Of a stretch of 64,000 nt of DNA, positions 1 to 9,511 are shown in pieces. How positions within the stretch are numbered: the first letter of the stretch is position 1; each line of letters begins with the position of its first letter. Where the stretch lies: assembly GCF_039522025.1 (NCBI RefSeq), contig NZ_BAAADB010000014.1, positions 1-64,000 of the forward strand. Reading direction: 5' to 3'. The notes beneath the pieces were generated by a model. It saw only the letters and a list, made by a program, of their open reading frames with translations. It was not told the origin of the DNA and made no database searches. Both the position numbers and the translations under genes were made by a program. Source of the stretch: Deinococcus depolymerans (GTDB taxonomy: Bacteria; Deinococcota; Deinococci; Deinococcales; Deinococcaceae).

Positions 1-230
1 TCACGCGGTGTTACGGGTGCGTCGGGAAGTACCGGGCATGACGTGGCGGGCCGCACAACGGCAGGCAGCTCAGAATGCTGAAAAGTACGTCCTGACCGGG
101 ATGGAGCAGGACGGACCCCTGCTTGACGCCGCTTGACACGACATCGGCAGGGAAGTGGAAACTCTTGGTATGAGCAATGGTGCGGACAGGTTCATACCTT
201 CAGGGCAGACCAGCGATGAACACGCCGTGT

Positions 231-270
231 TTCCCCCTCCCCCTTGCGGGGGGAGGCTGGGAGGGGGTGA
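231..270. repeat. GC-rich palindromic intergenic repeat, copy B1
   Basis: A C-rich run, a CCCTTGCGGG turn and a G-rich run ending GGGAGGGGGTGA form this element. It closely matches the copy at 30554-30593 that follows the DUF559 gene, differing mainly at the base after CTTG. It lies in the 3' flank of the surface-protein gene. Confidence 0.7.
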
Positions 271-361
271 GCAGGACTGGCGTTACAGAAGACGTGTTCC
301 ATGCTTGTCCCCTCTGGCGCTTGAACTGTGTCTATTGATGATACCGACCCGGCTTGAATGG

Positions 362-398
362 GCAGCGCCCCGGACCTTCACAGGATCCGGGGCGCTGC
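362..398 (-). terminator. Terminator-like hairpin
   Basis: A perfect 13-bp inverted repeat (362-374 pairs with 386-398, loop 11 nt) lies 28 bp beyond the stop codon of the minus-strand surface-protein gene. There is no clear T tract, so this is a GC-rich hairpin terminator at best. Confidence 0.6.
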
Positions 399-426
399 GC
401 TGTCCGGGGCCGACTGGCCCCGCCGT

Positions 427-1518
427 TCAGTAACGGTAGGTGGTGGTCTCGCTGAGGTTCACGCGCACGGTCCGGTTCGCGCCGCGGTCCACGGTCAGGG
501 TGACGGTGCTGCCGCCCTTGACGAGCGTCCCCACGAAGCCGGTGTTCGTCTGGCGGGTCTGCTGCAGGGCGTAACCCTGGCCCTGCAGGTCACTGACCTT
601 GCGGTCGTAGGCGCTGCGGGCGGGGTCCTGCATCTGGGTGTTCGTGATGGCGCCCAGCAGCGTGCCGATGAAGTCCAGCACGGTGTTGCCGCTGCTGACG
701 GGCGCCGGGGCGGGCGTGAAGGCCTGCGCGAACTCCACGTTCACGTTGGTCGTCGCGCCGGCGCGGATGGTGACGGTCGTCGTGTAGTCCGTGTACCCGG
801 GCGCCTGAACCCGCACGGGGTACGTGCCGGCACGGAGGTTGCTGTACGTGACGTTCGCGCCGCCCAGACGCTGGCCGTTCAGGATGACGCTGGCACCCGA
901 GACGTTCGTGCCGACGAACAGACTGCCGGTCGTGACGGGATTCTGCGCGGCGACGGTGTAGAAGGCCGTGTCGCTCACCCAGCTGTTCTGCGGCAGGGGG
1001 GTCACGACGATGCTCAGCGCCTGCGCCAGGCCGTCCTGACCGCGGGCACTCACGGTGGCGAACTGGTCCTGGGTGGTCTTGAAGGAGCTGATCTGATCGA
1101 GGTTCAGCGGGGTGAGGCTGGCGAGCGCCAGGACCTTGTTCTGCCCGACGGGACCGTCGACGCTGTACGTGAAGTTGTCACCGGGCGCGGGGAAGCTCTT
1201 GGTGGTGCCGGCCTTCACGAAGTTCTCGCCGCTCAGGCGGTTCGGGAGGATCTGGTCGACGCTGCCGTCGGGGTTCACGTTGAACAGGTACACGTACGCG
1301 TCCTGGTTGACGGTGGCGGCCAGGGTGATCTTCTCGCCGATGCGGTAGGAGGGGTTCTGGGCGCCGCTGGCGTCCTTGTCCACGCGGACGCTGACGTTCA
1401 GGTCCGGCGTGGTGGGGTTCACGATGATGCTCTGCGCGCTGATCTTCGGCGCGGCGGAGGCAGTGCTGATCTGGGCGACGGTACCGAGGGCCAGCAGGGC
1501 AGTCAGGGTTGATTTCAT
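427..1518 (-). CDS. DUF4384/PEGA-domain secreted surface protein
   Basis: A 363-residue exported protein. It opens with a signal peptide ([22 protein letters not shown], cleavage near residue 22). Residues about 30-180 look like DUF4384, with the typical [18 protein letters not shown] segment. Residues about 195-262 form a PEGA-type beta repeat containing [11 protein letters not shown] and [18 protein letters not shown]4384 proteins of Deinococcus are associated with the S-layer and cell envelope, so an envelope role is likely but inferred. The start is the ATG directly before the signal peptide. The gene stands alone with its own hairpin terminator; a convergent or operon partner is not evident. 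Confidence 0.85.
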   Translation of the reverse strand: MKSTLTALLALGTVAQISTASAAPKISAQSIIVNPTTPDLNVSVRVDKDASGAQNPSYRIGEKITLAATVNQDAYVYLFNVNPDGSVDQILPNRLSGENFVKAGTTKSFPAPGDNFTYSVDGPVGQNKVLALASLTPLNLDQISSFKTTQDQFATVSARGQDGLAQALSIVVTPLPQNSWVSDTAFYTVAAQNPVTTGSLFVGTNVSGASVILNGQRLGGANVTYSNLRAGTYPVRVQAPGYTDYTTTVTIRAGATTNVNVEFAQAFTPAPAPVSSGNTVLDFIGTLLGAITNTQMQDPARSAYDRKVSDLQGQGYALQQTRQTNTGFVGTLVKGGSTVTLTVDRGANRTVRVNLSETTTYRY

Positions 1519-1607
1519 GAGACGCAGTCTGCGCCGCCCGTGTGACGCGCGGCTGACGCCACCTGATGGAAGCGTTCAGAATTCAGGGGAGCGTGAAGGC
1601 GACCGGG

Positions 1608-2162
1608 TCAGGCGCGCTGCCCGGCGCTGTGGCCGCGCGTGACACCGCCCGCGATCAGGTGCGCGGCCCGCAGCGGTTCGGGCACCTTCCCGGTGACCGT
1701 GAAGGTCCGCAGCGCCTCCTGCGCCTGCGGGAACGTGAGGCCGGCGCGCTGCACGAACACCGGCCCGCACGGCTCCATCGGGCCGGCCGCCTCGATCAGC
1801 GCCCACTTGCGCTGGCCGCCGGGCACGCGCGTCAGCAGGGCCTCGCGGATGCGGGGCAGGTCCGGCTCTCGCCGGGCCACGACCAGCACCGGCCGGCCCG
1901 TCTGCGCGTGCAGCGCGTGAATATCGACCACGTTGAAGCCCGCCAGCGCGATGCCCTGAAGCAGGATCAGCTGAAGGTGATCGGGCGAGCGGTTCACCAG
2001 CCGGGTCAGTTCGGCGGTGCTGTTGCGCCCGTCGCGCCGCACCAGGCCACTGACGACGGCGTGCAGGGTGGTGCGGGCGTACACCGTCCCGACGACCGGC
2101 ACGTCGCCCCGCCAGCCGTGCGCGAAGGGCGCGTCATCGAACCCGATGGCGTGAGCGAACAC
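1608..2162 (-). CDS. DUF99 family protein
   Basis: A 184-residue protein resembling DUF99 (PF01949): an N-terminal GFDDAPF segment, a central TELTRLVNRSPDHLQLILLQGIALAGFNVVDI core and a conserved GRPVLVVARREPD strand. DUF99 adopts an RNase H-like fold related to endonuclease V, but its biochemical role is not established, so I assign none. The start is a GTG. A TACCCT box ends 6 nt upstream of it on the minus strand, which fits a leaderless message and argues against a longer start. It is divergent from the acetyltransferase gene, with 97 bp between them. Confidence 0.75.
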   Translation of the reverse strand: MFAHAIGFDDAPFAHGWRGDVPVVGTVYARTTLHAVVSGLVRRDGRNSTAELTRLVNRSPDHLQLILLQGIALAGFNVVDIHALHAQTGRPVLVVARREPDLPRIREALLTRVPGGQRKWALIEAAGPMEPCGPVFVQRAGLTFPQAQEALRTFTVTGKVPEPLRAAHLIAGGVTRGHSAGQRA

Positions 2163-2168
2163 GCCCCC

Positions 2169-2174
2169 AGGGTA
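2169..2174 (-). promoter_or_regulatory. -10 box TACCCT, leaderless start
   Basis: TACCCT on the minus strand with 6 nt to the GTG of the DUF99 gene and no Shine-Dalgarno sequence between them. This is the leaderless arrangement repeated throughout the window. Confidence 0.5.
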
Positions 2175-2259
2175 ACGCGCCTGCCAGCCGCACCCGGCCT
2201 ACAGGCCGCTGAGCCATCTGGCGCATTCACCGCTGACCCGCCGGGAGGACACTGGAGGC

Positions 2260-3315
2260 ATGACGCCGACCCCGACCACCGCCCAGACGACGGAGCAGCC
2301 CTCCCCCGCCCCGCCGGTCGCGCCGCCCGCCGCGCAGCCCTTCGATGCGGCGACCGCCACGCCCGCGCAGCGCCTCGCGGTCGGGGACCTCCTGGCCGCC
2401 AGTTTCGCCCTCGCATACCCGGAAGATCCGCCCCTGAGCCCGGCGCAGGAGGCGCAGGGACTCTCGCACCAGCTGCCCACCGAGCGCAGCGTGGCCTTCG
2501 CCGTGTGGGACGGCCCTGCTGCCATCGGGTACGCGCGGCTGGGGTTTGATACCGAGCAGAACACCCACCTGGGGCACGTGCGCCTGACCGTGCATCCGCA
2601 GCGCCGCCGCGCCGGGCTGGGCCGCGCCCTGTGGACGCAGGTGGAGACCGCCGCCCGCGCCCAGGGCCTCACGACCGTCACCTTCGGCACCGGCAGCCGC
2701 AACCCCGCCGCCGAGGCCTTCGCCCGGAACCTGGAAGCCACGCCCGCCCTCCCCATGCGCCAGAGCCGCGCGACCCTCGCGGACCTCGACCCCGACCTGC
2801 TGACCCGCTGGCAGACCCGGCCCCGCAGCGACCCGTACCGCCTGCACATCTGGACGACCATCCCGGACGCGTACCTGACCCGCATGGCCGACATGATGAT
2901 GGTCATGAACACCGCCCCCAGAGGCGACCTCGACCAGGACGACTGGACCATCACGCCCGACATGATCCGCGCCTGGGACGCCATGATCCAGGAGGCCGGC
3001 GACGTCCGCTTCCTGATGGCCACCGAGGACACCCGCAGCAGCCAGATCGACGGGTACAGCGAGGTCTTCTGGCACCCGGACCGCGCCGCGCTGGTGTACC
3101 AGGGCGCGACCGCCGTGCGCCCCGAGGCACGCGGCCAGGGCCTGGGCAAGTGGCTGAAAGCCGCCATGCTGGAGCACGTGCAGGCGCACTGCCCCGGCGC
3201 GCGGGCCGTGCAGACCCACAACGCCAACGAGAACGCCCCCATGCTCGGCATCAACGTGGCACTGGGGTTCACGCCGTACAGCACCTTCACCGAATGGCAA
3301 CTGAAACTCGGGTAA
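2260..3315 (+). CDS. Tandem GNAT-domain N-acetyltransferase
   Basis: A 351-residue cytoplasmic protein with a Pro/Ala-rich N-terminus (about 30 residues) and two GNAT folds. The acetyl-CoA binding motif A appears twice: [11 protein letters not shown] near residue 112 and [11 protein letters not shown] near residue 290. Such double-GNAT proteins include mycothiol synthase relatives, but the substrate cannot be read from the sequence. A GGAGG occurs 10-15 nt before the ATG. The gene is followed by a 640-bp repeat block rather than a partner gene. Confidence 0.85.
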   Translation: MTPTPTTAQTTEQPSPAPPVAPPAAQPFDAATATPAQRLAVGDLLAASFALAYPEDPPLSPAQEAQGLSHQLPTERSVAFAVWDGPAAIGYARLGFDTEQNTHLGHVRLTVHPQRRRAGLGRALWTQVETAARAQGLTTVTFGTGSRNPAAEAFARNLEATPALPMRQSRATLADLDPDLLTRWQTRPRSDPYRLHIWTTIPDAYLTRMADMMMVMNTAPRGDLDQDDWTITPDMIRAWDAMIQEAGDVRFLMATEDTRSSQIDGYSEVFWHPDRAALVYQGATAVRPEARGQGLGKWLKAAMLEHVQAHCPGARAVQTHNANENAPMLGINVALGFTPYSTFTEWQLKLG

Positions 3316-3350
3316 CGCGGATTGCGGATTGAGTTTGATGTCGTCTGGTT

Positions 3351-3430
3351 GCGACTGGCCGCGGGCCTCCCCACCCCCCAGCCCCCTCCGCAAGCGGCTC
3401 ATACGAGTACCCCAGGGGGGCAGGGGGAGC
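3351..3430 (+). repeat. Long inverted repeat, left outer arm
   Basis: Bases 3368-3430 are the exact reverse complement of 3821-3883 (63 of 63). The match continues to 3351/3900 with about four mismatches. It contains the core CGCAAGCGGCTCATACGAGT between C-rich and G-rich flanks. Confidence 0.9.
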
Positions 3431-3529
3431 AGTCGCTGCGCTCGGCAAGAGATTTGACTGATGGTGGCAGGGTTGTGCTGGGCGCTGACGTGTCCGGCCT
3501 CGACGCCATCCTGCCGCCCCCGCGCAGGG

Positions 3530-3551
3530 CCCGCGCGCTGCGCGCACGACG
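3530..3551 (+). repeat. Inner inverted repeat, left arm
   Basis: A 22-bp segment around GCGCGCTGCGCGCACGACG whose exact reverse complement is at 3701-3722. It is itself partly palindromic. Confidence 0.85.
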
Positions 3552-3700
3552 GCCGGAGGTGGCTTGCGGTGGCTGGCAGGGCAACCTGATGACAACTGCT
3601 GATCGACTTTGAAAAGACCGCTTCTGCGATGGCCAGAAAAGTAGAACCTTCCCGCACGCACCCAGTTGTGTGGCCACGCAATCGTCGTGGCAACCGAGCC

Positions 3701-3722
3701 CGTCGTGCGCGCAGCGCGCGGG
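3701..3722 (-). repeat. Inner inverted repeat, right arm
   Basis: Exact reverse complement of 3530-3551, placed at the mirror position within the block. Confidence 0.85.
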
Positions 3723-3820
3723 GCGAACGGCGCGAATGTGGGAGATGGCATGTGAGGCGTGGCCTTCCCCGCAAACAACCCGCCACGCAACCATGCGAAA
3801 TACCTGCCCAGTGCAACGTT

Positions 3821-3900
3821 GCTCCCCCTGCCCCCCTGGGGTACTCGTATGAGCCGCTTGCGGAGGGGGCTGGGGGGTGGGGAAGCCCGCCGCCAGGCGC
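3821..3900 (-). repeat. Long inverted repeat, right outer arm
   Basis: Reverse complement of 3351-3430, perfect over 63 bp. It ends about 60 bp before the stop codon of the minus-strand MFS gene. Confidence 0.9.
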
Positions 3901-3959
3901 CCCCAATCCAACCGTCGGTCCGTCAGACGAACCATCTGCCTCCCTCTCCCCGGACGGGT

Positions 3960-5189
3960 TCAGGCGCGGGCCACTCTCTCCCCGGCGGTCGGGCGTAGGG
4001 CCAGCGCGGTCAGCAGGCTGCCCAGGGCCCCCAGCGCGAGCAGCGCCACCCCCATGCCCGCCCCGCCGACGGCAACGCCCAGCGGCAGGCCCAGCGCCGC
4101 TACCCACTTGCTGACCGTGAACACCTGTCCGTGCGTGGCGAGGTACGCGCCCCGGCGGTCCTCGGGGATCAGGTCGGCCAGCAGCGCCTGCCGGGTGGGC
4201 ACGTACAGCAGTTCCCCGACGCTGAGGATCACGGTCGCGGCGATCAGGGTGGGCAGGTGCGTGCTGAAGGCCAGCGCCGCGAAGCCCAGTGCGAACAGGG
4301 CGAAGCCGGTGTGCATGGGGCGGCGCGGGTCGCGGCCCGTGAGCCAGCGGGCGACCGGGGCGGTGAGGGCCACGATCAGGAGGGTATTCACGGCGGTCAG
4401 GACGCTCGCGGCACGCACGCCGTCCAGGGTGACGCCCAGCCAGTCGGCGGGCGGGAAGCCCTGTGCGAGGTGCACGGCGATGAAGTTGGTGCGGGTGAAC
4501 TCGATGCTGAGGATGCAGATGCCGCCCAGCACGAACAGCAGGAAGGGGCGGTCGGTGACGACCTGCGCGTAGCTGCGCGCCAGGGGCTTCAGGCCCAGGT
4601 CGGTGCGGGCGGTGGGGCTGGCGGCGCGGGTCTCGGTCATCAGCGCGAAGCACAGCGCCGCCGTGAGGACGCTCATGCCGACCAGCAGGCCCAGCAGCAG
4701 CGTGAAGTGGTCGCGGTACAGCCAGCCGCCCACCAGCGTGCCGATCAGGATGCTGAGGTTCACCGCCCAGTAGTTCACGGCGTACATGAACGTGCGGGTC
4801 TCGGGGGTACTCACGTCGACCAGCATGGCCTCGGCGGCGGGGTTGATCAGGCCGCCCGAGACGTTCACGAGCAGCAGCGCGGCGAAGGTCACCCAGGGGT
4901 TCGGGCCGTGCAGGTTGCCCAGGAGCATCAGGATGAACGCCAGGAGTTTCAGGCCCTCGCCGGTCAGCAGGGTGCGGCGGCGACCCAGAGCGTCGGCCAG
5001 TGCGCCGCCGTACAGGCCCGCCAGGAACTGCACGACACCGGCGGCCAGCAGCAGCGTGCCGGCCAGCGCCGCGCCCAGGTGCGCGGTGAAATAGATGGCC
5101 ATGAACGGAAAGACCATGCTGCCCACCATCCGGCTCAGGAACGATGTGGTGATGCGGGTCTTGACGTTGGGATGCAGGGTACGCCACAT
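3960..5189 (-). CDS. MFS transporter, MdtH/SetA-like efflux type
   Basis: A 409-residue inner-membrane protein with about 12 hydrophobic segments. The MFS signature between the second and third helices reads GGALADALGRRRTLL (residues ~65-80), and there is a second repeat at ARWLTGRDPRRP. This layout fits a drug- or sugar-efflux permease driven by the proton gradient. The ATG chosen (MWRTLHPNVKTRITTSFLSR) begins just before the first helix; the GGAGG upstream is only about 1 nt from it, so the exact start is uncertain. The gene is divergent from an SgrR-like regulator (54 bp apart), which suggests an exporter controlled by a sugar- or peptide-sensing regulator, as with sgrR-setA in enterobacteria. 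Confidence 0.85.
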   Translation of the reverse strand: MWRTLHPNVKTRITTSFLSRMVGSMVFPFMAIYFTAHLGAALAGTLLLAAGVVQFLAGLYGGALADALGRRRTLLTGEGLKLLAFILMLLGNLHGPNPWVTFAALLLVNVSGGLINPAAEAMLVDVSTPETRTFMYAVNYWAVNLSILIGTLVGGWLYRDHFTLLLGLLVGMSVLTAALCFALMTETRAASPTARTDLGLKPLARSYAQVVTDRPFLLFVLGGICILSIEFTRTNFIAVHLAQGFPPADWLGVTLDGVRAASVLTAVNTLLIVALTAPVARWLTGRDPRRPMHTGFALFALGFAALAFSTHLPTLIAATVILSVGELLYVPTRQALLADLIPEDRRGAYLATHGQVFTVSKWVAALGLPLGVAVGGAGMGVALLALGALGSLLTALALRPTAGERVARA

Positions 5190-5243
5190 GCCTCCAGGGT
5201 CGCGCAGCGGGAAAGGGGAAAAAAGACGCACAATGGCCGGACT

Positions 5244-7004
5244 GTGTCCCCTTTTCCTGCCCCCCCGACCCTGGCGACCGCACCGGACTGGCCGTACCTG
5301 ACGCTGCGGGCGGCGCTGCACGCGCGGGACGGCGCGCAGGAACGGCACGCGCTGACCCTGGCGGACGCGCAGGCGTGGTGGGCGTGCAGTGATCGCACCG
5401 CCAAGCGGCAACTGGCGCGCCTGCACGCCTCGGGGCGGCTGGTGTACACGCCGGGACGCGGGCGGGGAAACACGTCGCGCGTGGCGTTTCCCGGCGCGCT
5501 GGACGCCGAACTGGCCGACCTGACAGCCTGTCTGGCAGCGGCGGGCGCGGCGGCCGAACTGGCGCGGCTCTCGCGGCTGGGCTTCCCGCGCGCCTGGGTG
5601 CTGACGGACGCGGTGCGCGGCACCTTCGGGCTGGGCGTGAGCCCGGCGGGCACGGATCGCCTGCGGACCATCATCACGCGGCCCCTGACGGCCATGGACC
5701 CGCTGACCGTGAACTCGGCGGCCGAGGCGCACCTGTTGACGCAGGTGCTGGACCCGCTGCTGGTATTCGACCCGGACGCCGGGATCTTGAGGCCGCACCT
5801 GGCGCACCACTGGGGCACGCCGGACGGCGGGCGAAGCTGGGTCTTTCACCTGCGCCGGGGCGTGGTGTTTCACCACGGGCGGACGCTGGACGCGCGGGAC
5901 GTGCTGTTCACGCTGGAGCGCGTGCGGCGCGGCGCGCCCTGGTACCTGCCGGGCGTGGTGGGCGTGCAGGCGCCCACGCCGTTCACGGTGCAGGTCACGC
6001 TGGACCGCCCGGACCTGTTCTTTCCCCGCAGGCTGGCGCACGAGCAGGCGCTGATCCTCCCGCGTGACGTGCGGTTCGACGAGCGGCGCCCGGTCGGGAC
6101 CGGCGCGTTCCGCTGGCACGCCCTGAACGGCGGCTTCCGGCTGGAGGCCTTCGACGCGCACTTCGCGGGGCGGCCCCTGATCGACGAGGTGGAGGTCTTT
6201 CTCGTGCCGGAACTGCGCGGGGACGCGCCCCCCACCCTGGATGTGTCCGGCGTGCCTCATGATCCGGTCGAGCGCTGGGTGCCGGAGAACAGCGTGCATT
6301 TCCTGATCTGGAACGCCCACCGCCCCGCGGCCCGGTCGGCCGCGCTGCGCGAGGCGGTGATCGAGCTGCACGACATCCGCGCGCTCTGGCAGGAGTCGGG
6401 CCGTCCAGAGCGGTTGCTGCCCGCCACGGCGTTCCTGCCGCGCCGCAGCCTGGACCGCCCGCCGCGCGGGCACTCCCTGGCGCGGGCGCGGGCGCTGCTG
6501 GCTCAGGCCGCGTACGCCGGGCCGCCGCTGCGCCTCTGGGTGCTGGACCTGCCCGGCGCGCGGCAGGAGGCCGACTGGCTGGCCGCGCGCGCCGCCCGCC
6601 TCGGCCTGCCCGTGCAGGTCGTTCCCACGCCGCTGGACGCCATGCCGGACGCCAGGGACGATGTGGACCTCGCCTTCATGGGCGAGATCGCCGGGTCGGA
6701 CGAGCACCTCTCGTTCTGGTCGGCGCTGAAGCAGCCGGAACTGCTGTTCCGCCGCCTGCTGCCCCCCGCCGTCCTGCGCAGCGTGGACGCCCTGCTGGAC
6801 GGCTACCGCAGCGCGCCGGACCACGCGGCGCTGGAGGCCATCCTGGACCGCGCCGAGGCGCTGCTGCTGGGCGGGCACCACCTGCACCTCACGCACCACC
6901 GCGTGAAACGCCGCTCGGTTCACCCACTGCTGCGCGACGTGCACCCGGACGCCTACGGCCGCATCGACTTCAAACGCCTGTGGCTGCCGCCCCCGGACGC
7001 CTGA
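5244..7004 (+). CDS. SgrR-like transcriptional regulator
   Basis: About 586 residues: an N-terminal winged-helix DNA-binding region (residues ~10-90, including DRTAKRQLARLHASGRLVYTPGRGRGN) followed by a family-5 extracellular-solute-binding-like domain (residues ~130-560, with LRPHLAHHWGTPDGGRSWVFHLRRGVVFH as the landmark). This order is that of SgrR, the regulator of the sugar-phosphate stress response, although the ligand may differ. The in-frame start is a GTG with no good ribosome binding site. A well-placed GGGGAAAAAAG precedes an ATG at 5233 that is out of frame; a -1 shift at the C7 run 5260-5266 would join the two. The gene is divergent from the MFS exporter. Confidence 0.8.
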   Translation: MSPFPAPPTLATAPDWPYLTLRAALHARDGAQERHALTLADAQAWWACSDRTAKRQLARLHASGRLVYTPGRGRGNTSRVAFPGALDAELADLTACLAAAGAAAELARLSRLGFPRAWVLTDAVRGTFGLGVSPAGTDRLRTIITRPLTAMDPLTVNSAAEAHLLTQVLDPLLVFDPDAGILRPHLAHHWGTPDGGRSWVFHLRRGVVFHHGRTLDARDVLFTLERVRRGAPWYLPGVVGVQAPTPFTVQVTLDRPDLFFPRRLAHEQALILPRDVRFDERRPVGTGAFRWHALNGGFRLEAFDAHFAGRPLIDEVEVFLVPELRGDAPPTLDVSGVPHDPVERWVPENSVHFLIWNAHRPAARSAALREAVIELHDIRALWQESGRPERLLPATAFLPRRSLDRPPRGHSLARARALLAQAAYAGPPLRLWVLDLPGARQEADWLAARAARLGLPVQVVPTPLDAMPDARDDVDLAFMGEIAGSDEHLSFWSALKQPELLFRRLLPPAVLRSVDALLDGYRSAPDHAALEAILDRAEALLLGGHHLHLTHHRVKRRSVHPLLRDVHPDAYGRIDFKRLWLPPPDA

Positions 7005-7043
7005 CCGGAGAGCGCGTGATCCGTTCCCGCCTGTAAAAGCCGT

Positions 7044-7049
7044 TAGGCT
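7044..7049 (+). promoter_or_regulatory. -10 box TAGGCT, leaderless start
   Basis: TAGGCT ends 7 nt before the ATG of the exopolyphosphatase gene, with no Shine-Dalgarno between. No good -35 is visible. Confidence 0.4.
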
Positions 7050-7056
7050 GCCTGTC

Positions 7057-8595
7057 ATGAGAGTCGCCGTTGCGGATGTGGGCACGAATTCCAGTCACCT
7101 GTTGATTGCCGAGGCGGCGCAGGGGGACGCGGGGGGCTTCCGGGTGCTGGACGCCCTGAAGGACCGCACGCGGCTGGGCGAGTGCCTGGACGGGGCGGGG
7201 AACCTGTCGCCGGAGGGTGAGGACCGGCTGGCGTCGGCGCTGACGCGGTTCCGGGAGCTGGCGTCGGCGGCGGGCGTGGCCGAGGTGCATGTGTACGCCA
7301 CGAGTGCGCTGCGTGAGTCGCCGAACGGGGCGGAGGTGGCGGGGCGGATGCTGGCCCGGACGGGGGTGTACCCGGCGATCATCTCGGGGGAGCGCGAGGG
7401 GGAACTGACGTATCTGGGCGCGGCGCACGCGGTCGAGCTGGGTGAGGACAACGTGCTGCTGGACCTGGGGGGCGGCAGTCTGGAGTTCGTGCGCGGGGAC
7501 GCACGGGGGCCGCGTGACGTGCTGAGCCTGCCGCTGGGCGGGATCCGCATGACGGGGGCGTTCATCCGGTCCGAGCCGGCGGGGCGGCGGGAGGTGCAGG
7601 CGCTGGCAGAGGCGGTTCGGGTGGCGCTCTCGCCGTTCGTGGAGCGCTTCCGGGTGCGGCCCGGCACGCGGGTGGTGCTGTCGAGCGGCACGGCCGAGGG
7701 CGCGGCGGCCGCGATCGTGGCGCGGCGCGGCGCCCTCGGCGGTGCGGGCGGCAGCGGGGACGGGCCGGAGGGCGTGAACGGCGTGAGTTTCACGCTGGCC
7801 GAGCTGGGCGCGCTGCTGGAGCACGTGCGGGGCCTGAAGGCCGCGGCGCGGGGGCGGGTGCCGGGCCTGGAGCGGCGCGCGGAGACGGCCGTGGCGGGTC
7901 TGGCGACGCTGCACGCGGCGTTGACGCTGCTGGGGGCGTCCGAGGTGACGGTCAGTGAGGGGGCGCTGCGCGAGGGGATGCTGATCGAGGAACTGTCGCG
8001 GTTCCAGGCGTACCGGTCGGCGCTGAGCGCGCGGCAGCGGAGCGTGCTGGGTACCGCCGAGCGTTTCGGCGCGAACCTGTCTCACTCGCGGCAGGTGGCG
8101 GCGCTGTCGCGCGGCCTGCTGGACGCGCTGCACGCGGCAGGCGAGCCGGTCGACCACGAGGACCGCAGCCTGATCACGGCGGCGGGCGCGCTGCACGAGG
8201 TGGGGCAGATCGTGGCGCAGAGCGCGCACCACAAGCACTCGGCGTACCTGATCCGGCACGCGGAACTGCGGGGCTTCAGTCCGCGCGAGATCGAGCTGAT
8301 CGCGCAGCTGGCCCGCTACCACCGCAAGAGTCCGCCGAAACCGTCGCACGCGGAATTCATGGCGCTCGGTGCGGGGGACCGGGCGCGGGTGACGCGGCTG
8401 GCGGCGGTGCTGCGCGTCGCGGACGGCCTGGACCGCTCGCACGCGGGCGGATCGCGGCTGGGAACGCTGCGGCGCGTGGCGGACGGCTGGGAACTGACCG
8501 TGGCGGGGGCGACGCCGCTGGACCTGGCGGGCGCGCGGGACAAGGCGGACCTGTGGGCGCGGGTGTTCGGGCCGCTCACGCTGCGCGGCGCGTGA
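7057..8595 (+). CDS. ppx: Ppx/GppA phosphatase (exopolyphosphatase)
   Basis: A 512-residue cytoplasmic enzyme of the actin-like ATPase superfamily. The N-terminal phosphate-1 motif is [10 protein letters not shown] (residues ~7-16) and the phosphate-2 motif is DLGGGSLEF (residues ~145-153). The C-terminal third carries an HD-like helical domain with HEVGQIV and [13 protein letters not shown]. Family members release phosphate from polyphosphate or convert pppGpp to ppGpp; the two cannot be separated by sequence alone. Polyphosphate turnover is linked to stress survival. It is followed after 31 bp by the pyridoxal kinase gene, which has its own -10 box. Confidence 0.88.
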   Translation: MRVAVADVGTNSSHLLIAEAAQGDAGGFRVLDALKDRTRLGECLDGAGNLSPEGEDRLASALTRFRELASAAGVAEVHVYATSALRESPNGAEVAGRMLARTGVYPAIISGEREGELTYLGAAHAVELGEDNVLLDLGGGSLEFVRGDARGPRDVLSLPLGGIRMTGAFIRSEPAGRREVQALAEAVRVALSPFVERFRVRPGTRVVLSSGTAEGAAAAIVARRGALGGAGGSGDGPEGVNGVSFTLAELGALLEHVRGLKAAARGRVPGLERRAETAVAGLATLHAALTLLGASEVTVSEGALREGMLIEELSRFQAYRSALSARQRSVLGTAERFGANLSHSRQVAALSRGLLDALHAAGEPVDHEDRSLITAAGALHEVGQIVAQSAHHKHSAYLIRHAELRGFSPREIELIAQLARYHRKSPPKPSHAEFMALGAGDRARVTRLAAVLRVADGLDRSHAGGSRLGTLRRVADGWELTVAGATPLDLAGARDKADLWARVFGPLTLRGA

Positions 8596-8613
8596 CGGGC
8601 GCGCAGGAGCGGG

Positions 8614-8619
8614 TATCCT
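8614..8619 (+). promoter_or_regulatory. -10 box TATCCT, leaderless start
   Basis: TATCCT ends 7 nt before the ATG of pdxY. The only purine-rich stretch (GGAGC) is more than 15 nt away and lies upstream of the -10, so it would not be transcribed. Confidence 0.5.
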
Positions 8620-8626
8620 GGCGGGC

Positions 8627-9511
8627 ATGACGGGCACGCCGCAGAACATCCTGAGCATTCAGTCGTGGGTCAGTTTCGGGCACGTGGGGAACGCGGCGGC
8701 CGTGTTCCCGCTGCAACGCCTGGGGTTCGAGGTCTGGGCGATTCACACGGTGCAGTTCAGCAACCACACCGGGTACGGCGCGTGGACCGGCGCGGTGTTC
8801 CCGCCCGAGGCGGTCGCGGACCTGATCGACGGGATCGAGGCGCGCGGCGCGCTGCCGGAATGCCACGCGGTCCTGAGCGGGTACATGGGCAGCGAGGGAA
8901 CGGTCGCGGCGGTCGTGGACGCCGTGCGGCGCGTGCGCGGCGCGAACCCGGACGCGCTGTACGCCTGCGATCCCGTGATGGGTGACGTGGGGCGCGGGGT
9001 GTTCGTGCGGCCGGAACTGCCGGACCTGATCGCGGCGCAGGCCATTCCGGAGGCGGACATCGTCACGCCGAACCAGTTTGAACTGGAACTCCTGACCGGG
9101 CAGGTCGTGGACACCCTGGAGCACGCGCTGGAGGCGTCCCGTGCGCTGCGGGAGCGGATGCGGGTGGGCGGGCCGCGCGTGGTCCTGCTGACCAGCCTGG
9201 TCCGCAGCGGGGCGCCCGAGAACAGCATCGAGACGCTGGTCGTCACGGACGACGGGGCGTGGCTGTGCCGCACGCCGCTGCTGCCGCTGGACCCGCCCCG
9301 CAACGGGACCGGCGACGCCATCGCGGCGCTGTTCCTGGGCCACTACCTGAAGTCCGGTCAGGCGGCGCAGGCGCTGGGTCTGGCCATGAGTGCGCTGTTC
9401 GGCCTGCTGAGCCGCACGCACGCTGCCGGCACCCGCGAGATTCAGCTGGTGGCGGCGCAGGACGAGTTCGTGAAGCCCGCGCGGCTGTTCGAGGCGCAGC
9501 AGGTCGGGTAG
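8627..9511 (+). CDS. pdxY: Pyridoxal kinase PdxY
   Basis: A 294-residue ribokinase-fold enzyme that phosphorylates pyridoxal to pyridoxal 5'-phosphate in the B6 salvage pathway. Landmarks: [21 protein letters not shown] at residues ~10-30, [11 protein letters not shown] near residue 45, ACDPVMGD near 115, and the catalytic anion-hole motif NGTGDA near residue 225. Length and motifs fit PdxY/PdxK. Several PLP enzymes lie in this window (MetY-like, GlyA), but they are not in the same operon. Confidence 0.92.
   Translation: MTGTPQNILSIQSWVSFGHVGNAAAVFPLQRLGFEVWAIHTVQFSNHTGYGAWTGAVFPPEAVADLIDGIEARGALPECHAVLSGYMGSEGTVAAVVDAVRRVRGANPDALYACDPVMGDVGRGVFVRPELPDLIAAQAIPEADIVTPNQFELELLTGQVVDTLEHALEASRALRERMRVGGPRVVLLTSLVRSGAPENSIETLVVTDDGAWLCRTPLLPLDPPRNGTGDAIAALFLGHYLKSGQAAQALGLAMSALFGLLSRTHAAGTREIQLVAAQDEFVKPARLFEAQQVG

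Larger units (their letters stand above)
1..426. other. Gene-poor left edge
   Basis: I see no convincing gene here. The stretch lies downstream of the minus-strand surface-protein gene and contains its terminator hairpin and one copy of a GC-rich palindromic repeat, both listed separately. Short open frames are present but lack a ribosome binding site and Deinococcus-like codon usage. Confidence 0.6.
3316..3959. other. Gene-free block made of two inverted ~200-bp repeats
   Basis: No protein gene is supported. The block is symmetric: the outer arms (3351-3430 and 3821-3900) and inner arms (3530-3551 and 3701-3722) are inverted copies, and the distance between outer and inner arm is the same on both sides (99 and 98 bp). 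It therefore looks like two inverted copies of a ~200-bp element around a ~150-bp centre. It lies between a plus-strand and a minus-strand gene that converge. Confidence 0.75.

Noticed and set aside
3316..3959. Short frames inside the inverted-repeat block
   Set aside because: They come from C/G-rich repeats, are duplicated in mirror image and lack ribosome binding sites.
2227..5283. 1018-codon minus-strand frame spanning the GNAT gene, the repeat block and the MFS gene
   Set aside because: It is antisense to the GNAT gene and out of frame with the MFS gene, and runs through repeats; low complexity.
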